Shown here piece by piece: positions 16,803 through 22,535 of a stretch of 22,535 nt of DNA. How positions within the stretch are numbered: position 1 is the stretch's first letter; each line of letters opens with the position of its first letter. Under the pieces are notes generated by a model that ran no database searches, had not been told where the DNA came from, and saw only the letters and a list, made by a program, of their open reading frames with translations. This DNA comes from an uncultured Muribaculaceae bacterium (GTDB lineage: Bacteria; Bacteroidota; Bacteroidia; Bacteroidales; Muribaculaceae). The DNA lies in assembly GCA_910585285.1 (NCBI GenBank), contig CAJUDL010000055.1, positions 1-22,535 on the forward strand, read 5' to 3'. A program made the translations under genes and the position numbers.

Positions 16803-17518
16803 AGTCGCTGATCCTCGGCTTGACCCTGGCGACATTAGTCGCCGTGGGTCCGGCTTGCGGGGCGGCAGAACAATCCAAGACCGATAAGGGAAACGACCCT
16901 AAGGCTATCCGGGTTGATTCTGTGCCGGCAGTGGATGAGAAAACAAGATATACGAAACTGACCGATGAGGATTTCCGCATAGTGGCTGAAGAACTCGGGG
17001 TGGAGGTTGCTGCAATAAAGGCTGTGGTCTCTATCGAAGCGGGATCGAACATGAAGGGATTCTGGGCGCCGGGAGTGCCGGTAATCAATTTCGATCGCGC
17101 CATGTATAACCGTTTCCGTTCTAAGGCTGTTGATAAATCCGGCGCAAAAGGGGAGAAGGTTCCCGAGGGATTGACCGGATATGCTTTAAAGGAATGGACT
17201 CAGCTCATCAATGCGCGTAAAGTTAATGCGCAAGGTGCCAATATGGGCACATTCTGGGGAATGTTCCAGATCGGCGGTTTCAACTATAAACTATGTGGCT
17301 GCGAATCTGTTGATGAAATGGTGAAGCTTATGGCTTATTCCGAACTCGAACAGTTGGAATTGTTTGCTACGTTCATTACCAACGCCGGAATGCTGCCCGA
17401 CCTTAAGAATAAAAACTGGGTAGGGTTTGCACGAAAATATAACGGCTCCAGCTACGCCCGCAGAGGTTATCACACAAAAATGGCTAACGCATACGCCAAA
17501 TTTAAAAAGCAAGAATAA
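16799..17518 (+). CDS. N-acetylmuramidase-family (DUF3380-type) exported protein
   Basis: This is a predicted peptidoglycan hydrolase of 239 residues. It has an N-terminal export signal (MKSLILGLTLATLVAVGPAC); Cys20 may be lipidated, but GPAC is a poor lipobox, so a soluble periplasmic form is also possible. A charged linker at about 24-50 follows. The domain then shows LTDEDFRIVAEELGVEVAAI and the VVSIEAG motif, whose Glu80 is the likely catalytic acid. Further family motifs are FWAPGVPVINFDRAMYNRF, ANMGTFWGMFQIGGFNYKLC, and the closing FARKYNGSSYARRGYHTKMA. The ATG overlaps the upstream dipeptidase stop (ATGA), and the downstream dipeptidase begins 3 nt after its stop, so the three are almost certainly co-transcribed. 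No separate peptidoglycan-binding domain is visible. Confidence 0.9.
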   Translation: MKSLILGLTLATLVAVGPACGAAEQSKTDKGNDPKAIRVDSVPAVDEKTRYTKLTDEDFRIVAEELGVEVAAIKAVVSIEAGSNMKGFWAPGVPVINFDRAMYNRFRSKAVDKSGAKGEKVPEGLTGYALKEWTQLINARKVNAQGANMGTFWGMFQIGGFNYKLCGCESVDEMVKLMAYSELEQLELFATFITNAGMLPDLKNKNWVGFARKYNGSSYARRGYHTKMANAYAKFKKQE

Positions 17519-17521
17519 ATT

Positions 17522-18982
17522 ATGAAAATCACAGATCTTGAACCGAAGCTCATATGGGAGTGCTTCGATGAAATTACCAAAGTGCCCCGTCCGACACATC
17601 ATCTCGACAAAATGCGTGAGTTTCTTGTTGATTGGGCAAACCGTCACAACATAGAGGTTCATACCGATAAGGTGGGTAACGTGATGATGCGTAAACCTGC
17701 TACTCCGGGACATGAGGATGCGCCGGTTGTTATTCTTCAGGGTCATCAGGATATGGTTGCTGAGAAACGCCCGGGTATTGAACATGACTTCCTTTCTGAT
17801 CCTATAATCACAGTAGTAGAGGGAGACTGGGTAAGAGCGGAAGGCACCACGCTTGGAGCTGACAATGGTATGGGATGCGCAGCGGCAATGGCTGTGCTGC
17901 TTGATGAGAATCTTGAACATGGCCCTATAGAATGTCTCTTCACGGTGGATGAGGAGCAGGGATTGATCGGTGCTAACGGACTTGAACCAGGTTTTGTCAC
18001 AGGTGATATCCTTCTTAATCTTGATTCAGAGGAAATGGGACAGCTCGTGATCGGGTGTGCCGGAGGTAAAGTGACCATCGCTTCTCTTCCTTATTATATG
18101 GAAGATGCAGTTGCCGGACAAATTTTCCACCGCGTAGCATTCAGGAATCTAAAGGGCGGACATTCCGGTATGGAAATCGGGCTTGGCAGGGCAAATGCCA
18201 ACCAGCAGCTTTGCCGTTTCCTTTGGGAAGCCGATCATAAATTCGGCATTTCGATTGCGGAGATCGACGGCGGAAATCTTGCCAATGCAATTCCAAGAGA
18301 TTCTCATGCCGTGATTGGTGTGCCCTCGGAGCATGAAGATGAATTCCATAAATTCGCTGATGAATTCGATAAGATGGTTCATGCCGAATTCCTTGCTGCC
18401 GAAGGCAGGGACTTCTCTTTTGAAGTTACAGAGGAAGCGGCACGCGATAAGGTAATAAATAAGGAAACATCACATAGTCTGGTATCTGCTGTTTTTGCCT
18501 GTCCCAACGGAGTGCAGGGAATGTCGCTCGCCATACCGGGACTTATTGAGACTTCCTGCAATCTTGCATCCGTCAAGATGGTCAGTGCCGACAGAATTGA
18601 GGTAACGGTGCATCAGAGATCTTCCGTAGATTCGCGTCGCGATGAGATTGCCGATAGGGTTAAGGCTCTCTTCAGCATGATAGGTGCAGATGTTGCATTC
18701 GATGATGCATACGTAGGTTGGGCTCCCAATCCTGATTCGAAGGTCTTGAAGATTGCAGAACAGAGCTTTGAAGATTTATTCCATCATAAGCCTAAGGTTG
18801 AGGCTCTTCACGCCGGACTTGAATGTGGACTTTTCCTGGAGAAGATGCCTAATCTCGACATGGTAAGTTTCGGTCCGACGCTGAAGGATATCCATTCTCC
18901 AAATGAGAAGGCAAATATCGCTTCGGTAGGGGAGTTCTGGAAACTTCTTACTGACATGCTGCGCAGACTGGCGGAGGCGTGA
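17522..18982 (+). CDS. pepD: M20C-family aminoacyl-histidine / cytosol non-specific dipeptidase, copy 2
   Basis: This paralogue of the gene at 15345-16802 has 486 residues. The same metal and catalytic positions are kept: His75 and Asp77 (LQGHQDMV), Asp114 (TLGADNGMG), Glu144/Glu145 (TVDEEQGLIGA), Asp168 (LLNLDSEEM) and His458 (DIHSPNEK), so both copies should be active. The copies differ beside the ligands (QSHMD versus QGHQD, VNEE versus VDEE) and more strongly in the lid domain at about 200-385, which may mean different dipeptide preferences. It is cytoplasmic, with no signal peptide. It is the last gene of the operon, which ends at the terminator at 19008-19046. Confidence 0.95.
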   Translation: MKITDLEPKLIWECFDEITKVPRPTHHLDKMREFLVDWANRHNIEVHTDKVGNVMMRKPATPGHEDAPVVILQGHQDMVAEKRPGIEHDFLSDPIITVVEGDWVRAEGTTLGADNGMGCAAAMAVLLDENLEHGPIECLFTVDEEQGLIGANGLEPGFVTGDILLNLDSEEMGQLVIGCAGGKVTIASLPYYMEDAVAGQIFHRVAFRNLKGGHSGMEIGLGRANANQQLCRFLWEADHKFGISIAEIDGGNLANAIPRDSHAVIGVPSEHEDEFHKFADEFDKMVHAEFLAAEGRDFSFEVTEEAARDKVINKETSHSLVSAVFACPNGVQGMSLAIPGLIETSCNLASVKMVSADRIEVTVHQRSSVDSRRDEIADRVKALFSMIGADVAFDDAYVGWAPNPDSKVLKIAEQSFEDLFHHKPKVEALHAGLECGLFLEKMPNLDMVSFGPTLKDIHSPNEKANIASVGEFWKLLTDMLRRLAEA

Positions 18983-19007
18983 TGGTTAATAATTAATAAT
19001 TTAGAGG

Positions 19008-19046
19008 TCAGGGTTGGAGCGGTGCTCTAACCCTGATTCCTTTTCT
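19008..19046 (+). terminator. Rho-independent terminator of the dipeptidase-muramidase operon
   Basis: A 13-bp stem, TCAGGGTTGGAGC with GCTCTAACCCTGA (one G-U pair), has a GGT loop and is followed by TTCCTTTTCT. It begins 26 nt after the second dipeptidase stop. Confidence 0.9.
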
Positions 19047-19142
19047 ATAGGTATTGTTAAACGGGAATTATTGCGATAGCTTCCTATAAACATATTGAGA
19101 GGAGGCGTTGTTATATTAAAAGAAAAGTTAAAGAAATAAAAA

Positions 19143-19793
19143 ATGCTTAATTATCTATCGATCGGAGTGTTTATTGACGGAGGTTATTACGCCAAAGTCA
19201 ACCGTGCTCTTAAGGCGCAGGAACGTTCTATAATAAGAGTGCGTGCGCTTTTTGATTTCATCAGTTCTACTATCGCTTATGCCGAAGATATCCATGTCTC
19301 CGATTGTCAGATAACGGAAGCTCACTATTTTCGTGGCAGATTCCGGGTAAAAGAGGCTTATGATAAGCATCTGCTTTATAATGAGCGTAAATTTGAGGAT
19401 ACCCTTATAGAGAATGATGTTATATTTCATTATAAACATTTGCGCGAAGTTGATCGTGACGGACAGACGGAGGTGGTCGAGAAGGGTGTAGATGTATGGT
19501 TCGCGCTTGAGGCATACGAACTTGCTACTTTCCGCAAATTCGACTACGTGGTTCTGATCACCGGCGATGCAGATCATGAGATGCTTGTGAGAAAGCTGAA
19601 AGCACTTAAGATAAAGACAGTATTGCTGACATGGAATCTTACGGATGTGGATGCTACTTCTCCTTTGCTTCGTGACGAGGCTGGCCAGCATTGGGAGCTT
19701 TCCACAATGACTGACGAGAATCCCCAGCTCAAGCGGATGCTTCTTTATAAACTCCGGGAGCCTGCCGTGACCCCCCTTGGGGATGATTTCTGA
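19143..19793 (+). CDS. NYN-domain (PIN-like) putative ribonuclease, LabA/DUF88 type
   Basis: The 216-residue protein has the NYN-fold acidic residues in order: Asp12 (VFIDGGYY), Asp117 (EKGVDVWFALEAY), and Asp142/Asp144 (LITGDADHEMLVRKLKALK). This constellation binds metal in PIN-like nucleases, so RNA cleavage is the likely activity. The target is unknown. The C-terminal end after about residue 185 is short and unstructured in appearance. There is no signal peptide, so it is cytoplasmic. It follows a terminator but I find no consensus TAnnTTTG box in 19047-19142. The lipoprotein gene downstream starts 38 nt after its stop and may be co-transcribed. Confidence 0.9.
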   Translation: MLNYLSIGVFIDGGYYAKVNRALKAQERSIIRVRALFDFISSTIAYAEDIHVSDCQITEAHYFRGRFRVKEAYDKHLLYNERKFEDTLIENDVIFHYKHLREVDRDGQTEVVEKGVDVWFALEAYELATFRKFDYVVLITGDADHEMLVRKLKALKIKTVLLTWNLTDVDATSPLLRDEAGQHWELSTMTDENPQLKRMLLYKLREPAVTPLGDDF

Positions 19794-19831
19794 TTTTATG
19801 TAATAATGCTCACAACTTAAAAATAGATATT

Positions 19832-20341
19832 ATGAAAACACTGAAAACACTTTTTATTGCATTGGTGTGTGTGGCTTTTGCTGCTTGCACAAATTCGAAT
19901 ACTACTCCTGCGGAAGTCGCTGCCAAGATTGACTCACATGAGACATTGTCGGAAGAAGATTATTCGGTAATGATCGATTATTGTGGCGAATATGCCCGTA
20001 GTGCACAGCAATATTTCGATATCATCAACGAGCAGCCTACGGATTCAACTGCAGAATATTCCCGTGCCGCGCAGGCTCTCGCTACCCTTAAGGCAAATTC
20101 TCCATATCTTGATATGTTCCGCACGGCAATATATGCCGCTTCGGATAAGCAGATAGGCGAGAAGAATATAAAGAAAGTGCAAGAATATCAGAAATACGAA
20201 GCCTTCCCGCTTCCCGAGGGTTCAGGTCCTGATCTTGCCATACCCGATGAGGTTGGAGTGATAGAGGATATGCCGGATACTGACACGACCGGTGTAATAT
20301 CCACGGGAGACGGCATCGTTGTTGATGAAAGCGTGAAATAA
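19832..20341 (+). CDS. Small lipoprotein of unknown function
   Basis: The 169-residue protein has a clear lipoprotein signal (MKTLKTLFIALVCVAFAAC, acylated Cys19). A helical, acidic domain follows (about 30-125, with EEDYSVMIDYCGEYARSAQQY). The tail is rich in Asp, Pro and Thr (DMPDTDTTGVISTGDGIVVD) and is probably disordered. I recognise no family. It is presumably anchored in the outer or inner membrane facing the periplasm. It lies 38 nt after the NYN gene and ends at its own terminator. Confidence 0.85.
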   Translation: MKTLKTLFIALVCVAFAACTNSNTTPAEVAAKIDSHETLSEEDYSVMIDYCGEYARSAQQYFDIINEQPTDSTAEYSRAAQALATLKANSPYLDMFRTAIYAASDKQIGEKNIKKVQEYQKYEAFPLPEGSGPDLAIPDEVGVIEDMPDTDTTGVISTGDGIVVDESVK

Positions 20342-20375
20342 ATCACACTTTTGACCATAATTTATTAAGAAAGTC

Positions 20376-20414
20376 GAAAGGTCGCTATAAAAATAGTGGC
20401 CTTTCTTGCTTTTT
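20376..20414 (+). terminator. Rho-independent terminator before glmS
   Basis: A 13-bp stem, GAAAGGTCGCTAT with ATAGTGGCCTTTC (two G-U pairs), has an AAAA loop and is followed by TTGCTTTTT. It lies 34 nt after the lipoprotein stop. Its U-tract contains the TTG of the glmS -33 region. Confidence 0.88.
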
Positions 20415-20436
20415 AGGGATAAAATTGGTAATTTTG
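20406..20436 (+). promoter_or_regulatory. glmS: Promoter of glmS
   Basis: A -33 element TTG (20406-20408) lies 20 nt before the -7 box TAATTTTG (20429-20436). Transcription would start near 20443, giving a leader of about 68 nt. The leader contains a short hairpin (ACGGCCG with CGGTCGT) and a 12-codon reading frame at 20458-20496. No glmS ribozyme is visible. Confidence 0.6.
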
Positions 20437-20510
20437 CCGTCTAATTAAAATTATATAATGACGGCCGAACCGCTTCTGTTTGACTTGCGGTCGTAATAAT
20501 TCATGTCAAA

Positions 20511-22355
20511 ATGTGTGGAATTGTAGGATATCTCGGCAACGGGAACGCTTATGATGTGCTAATAAAAGGTCTTCATCGCTTGGAATACAGGGGCTATGAC
20601 AGTGCCGGTATCGCACTGGTATCGCCTGAGGGCAAGCTCAACGTATTTAAAGCGAAAGGAAAAGTTGAAAATCTTGAATCAATATGCAAGGATAAGGATA
20701 TATGCTCCACGATCGGTATAGCCCATACACGTTGGGCAACCCACGGAGAACCTTCCGATTGCAATGCTCATCCCCACTATAGTGAGGATGGAAACCTCGC
20801 TTTGGTGCATAATGGCACTATTGAGAATTACAAACTCCTTAAAGATGCTCTTGAGGAGCATGGCTGCAAGTTCCATTCGGAAACGGATACTGAGGTTCTT
20901 GTCCAACTTATAGAATATATAAAATTAAAGAACAACTGTACGCTCCTTGAAGCGGTGCGTGAGGCCCTTCATCAGGTAGTTGGCGCATATGCCATAGCGG
21001 TGGTGGAGAAAAACAATCCAGATACCATCATTGCCGCCCGTCAGAGCAGCCCCCTTGTGATAGGTATAGGCGAAAACGAAACCTTCCTTGCGTCGGACGC
21101 CTCTCCCTTTGTGGAATACACTCAGGATGCCGTTTATCTAAAAGATGGAGAGATAGCTGTGATCAAGAGGGATGAGCCTTTGAAGATACTTAATCTTGAG
21201 AATCGTGAAAGCAAGATAGACGTCAAGACTCTCGAAATGTCGATATCGCAGCTTGAGAAGGGGGGGTACCCGTCGTTTATGCTGAAAGAAATTTTTGAGC
21301 AGCCGACCACATTGCGTGAATGTATCCGAGGAAGGGTGGTTGAGAACGGCAAGAAAATTATCATCAGCGGAGTGCGTGACAATAAAGAGAAATTCAAGAA
21401 CGCGAAACGCATCGTGATAGTGGCATGTGGAACATCTTGGCATGCAGCCCTGATCGGAAAGTATCTCATACAGGAGATGTGTCATGTGCCGGTAGAGGTT
21501 GAATACGCAAGCGAATTCCGTTACTCCAATCCGGTTCTTGACAAGGATGACATTGTGATTGCTCTTTCACAGAGCGGCGAGACTGCTGATACTCTTGCCG
21601 CTGTGAAGATAGCCAGGAGCATGGGCGCGTTTGTATTCGGAATCAGTAACGCGGTTGGTAGCTCTATTCCGCGTGAAACCGACAGTGGCGCTTACATACA
21701 CGTCGGTCCTGAGATTGGAGTGGCATCGACCAAAGCGTTTACCGGACAGGTGATGGTTCTGACAATGATTGCTATGGCAACGGCTGAACTCCGAGGCACG
21801 CTGACTCCGGAAGAGATTGAAAGTCTTGGGAAAGTAATTCTTAAGATTCCGGAGATGGTTGAACATGTGCTCAAGCTTAATGACAAAATAGAGCGCCTAT
21901 CGCTTATATATACATATGCGCGGAATTTCCTCTATCTTGGCCGCGGCTATAACTATCCGGTGGCTCTTGAGGGGGCTCTTAAACTCAAGGAGATTTCATA
22001 TATTCATGCTGAAGGTTATCCGGCAGCTGAGATGAAACATGGTCCCATAGCATTGATAGATGCCGAAATGCCCTCTGTGATTGTGGCTCCACAGGATCAT
22101 TTGTATGACAAGATTGTCAGCAACGTGCAGCAGGTAAAGGCACGTGGCGGAAACATTATCGCTATAGTGACTGAAGGAGACAGCGTGATCCGCAATATTG
22201 CCGATCATGTTTTGGAAGTGCCGGAAGTGCCGGAATGCTTATCTCCTATCATCACGTCAATACCCCTGCAGCTTCTTTCTTACTATATCGCCATAAACAA
22301 AGGGAAGGACGTGGACATGCCGCGTAATCTTGCCAAATCGGTGACGGTAGAATAG
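20511..22355 (+). CDS. glmS: Glutamine--fructose-6-phosphate aminotransferase (isomerizing)
   Basis: GlmS makes glucosamine-6-phosphate from fructose-6-phosphate and glutamine, the committed step to UDP-GlcNAc for peptidoglycan and lipid A. The 614-residue protein begins MCGIVGYLG, so Cys2 becomes the N-terminal nucleophile after Met removal. The glutaminase domain covers about 2-220 (LEYRGYDSAG, HTRWATHGEPS, HNGTIENY). Two SIS sugar-isomerase domains follow at about 290-430 (VACGTSWHA, LSQSGETADT) and 465-600 (LGRGYNYPVALEGALKLKEISYIHAEGY). The end, PRNLAKSVTVE, carries the conserved active-site lysine (Lys609). All key residues are present. The gene stands alone, with its own promoter and no partner. 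Confidence 0.98.
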   Translation: MCGIVGYLGNGNAYDVLIKGLHRLEYRGYDSAGIALVSPEGKLNVFKAKGKVENLESICKDKDICSTIGIAHTRWATHGEPSDCNAHPHYSEDGNLALVHNGTIENYKLLKDALEEHGCKFHSETDTEVLVQLIEYIKLKNNCTLLEAVREALHQVVGAYAIAVVEKNNPDTIIAARQSSPLVIGIGENETFLASDASPFVEYTQDAVYLKDGEIAVIKRDEPLKILNLENRESKIDVKTLEMSISQLEKGGYPSFMLKEIFEQPTTLRECIRGRVVENGKKIIISGVRDNKEKFKNAKRIVIVACGTSWHAALIGKYLIQEMCHVPVEVEYASEFRYSNPVLDKDDIVIALSQSGETADTLAAVKIARSMGAFVFGISNAVGSSIPRETDSGAYIHVGPEIGVASTKAFTGQVMVLTMIAMATAELRGTLTPEEIESLGKVILKIPEMVEHVLKLNDKIERLSLIYTYARNFLYLGRGYNYPVALEGALKLKEISYIHAEGYPAAEMKHGPIALIDAEMPSVIVAPQDHLYDKIVSNVQQVKARGGNIIAIVTEGDSVIRNIADHVLEVPEVPECLSPIITSIPLQLLSYYIAINKGKDVDMPRNLAKSVTVE

Positions 22356-22402
22356 GGAAATAATGGATAAAATAAATTTTTAAGAAAATTTTTTACGGAA
22401 AA

Positions 22403-22434
22403 TTTGGAGAGACTGAAAAATTGTTATAACTTTG
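22403..22434 (+). promoter_or_regulatory. Promoter of the tRNA-Thr gene
   Basis: TTTG (22403-22406), exactly 20 nt, then TAACTTTG (22427-22434) is a full consensus Bacteroidota promoter and the best one in the window. Transcription would begin about 45 nt upstream of the mature tRNA. Confidence 0.8.
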
Positions 22435-22485
22435 CAGTCGATTTCGTCTGAGTCTTGAATGTGACGACTGATGAAACTCCATAAC

Positions 22486-22535
22486 GCCTCTTTAGCTCAG
22501 TTGGCCAGAGCACGTGATTTGTAATCTCGGGGTCG
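22486..22535 (+). tRNA. tRNA-Thr (anticodon UGU), 3' part outside window
   Basis: The visible 50 nt fold as acceptor strand GCCTCTT, TA, D arm GCTC-AGTTGGCCA-GAGC, then an anticodon stem CGTGA with TCTCG around the loop TTTGTAA (anticodon TGT, reading ACA and related Thr codons). The anticodon stem has a central T-T mismatch. The variable region GGGTCG reaches the window end; the T arm and acceptor 3' strand lie outside. Confidence 0.9.

Noticed and set aside
20437..20510. glmS ribozyme
   Set aside because: The leader is only about 68 nt, lacks the ribozyme's size and core, and this ribozyme is known mainly from Firmicutes.
22356..22400. Terminator after glmS
   Set aside because: The only possible stem is made entirely of A and T (AAATTTT with AAAATTT) and is too weak to call.
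1..22535. Mobile element, phage or defence island
   Set aside because: No transposase, integrase, toxin or nuclease cluster is present; the genes are standard chromosomal functions with uniform style.

Overview
The window comes from a member of the Bacteroidota, order Bacteroidales, and probably a gut or gut-like species. The evidence is a SusC-type TonB-dependent transporter, a hybrid two-component sensor with an AraC output domain, promoters of the TTTG-N20-TAnnTTTG type, no Shine-Dalgarno sequences at most starts, and lipoprotein signal peptides. The GH53 enzyme ends in a Gly-Gln-rich 'NLQGQ ... GIYI ... KVIIR' tail that I associate with Prevotella and Muribaculaceae, so Muribaculaceae is a reasonable but unproven guess.

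Positions 1-8538 (all minus strand) are one end of a polysaccharide utilization locus. In transcription order it holds a secreted GH53 endo-beta-1,4-galactanase, a 1308-residue hybrid sensor/regulator (HTCS) and a SusC-like transporter cut by the left edge. The SusD partner should lie just beyond that edge. GH53 beside an HTCS and SusC points to plant beta-1,4-galactan (pectic arabinogalactan side chains) as substrate. Each unit appears to have its own -7 box. A pair of TTGTCCG direct repeats 21 bp apart lies upstream of the susC promoter and is a strong candidate for the HTCS operator.

Positions 8596-15010 (minus strand) are housekeeping genes: valS, ended by a perfect 29-bp palindromic terminator; a DUF4954-like beta-helix protein overlapping the end of hflX; hflX; and an OmpH/Skp-like lipoprotein. 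Two intergenic gaps, 7103-7255 and 14321-14403, hold inverted repeats whose arms are built from degenerate 7-bp tandem units. They share architecture but not sequence.

From 15345 all genes are on the plus strand. A tight three-gene operon has two paralogous M20C dipeptidases flanking an exported N-acetylmuramidase (4-nt overlap, then a 3-nt gap). It is closed by a terminator at 19008-19046. Next come a NYN-domain putative nuclease and a small lipoprotein, then glmS, which makes glucosamine-6-phosphate for cell-wall synthesis. At the right edge a perfect promoter drives a tRNA-Thr(UGU) gene that is cut by the window end.

I see no insertion sequence, prophage, CRISPR array or rRNA. Most of the window is ordinary chromosome. 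The less ordinary parts are the heptad-built inverted repeats, the HTCS operator candidate, the dipeptidase-muramidase-dipeptidase operon, and two places where a terminator and the next promoter share bases.
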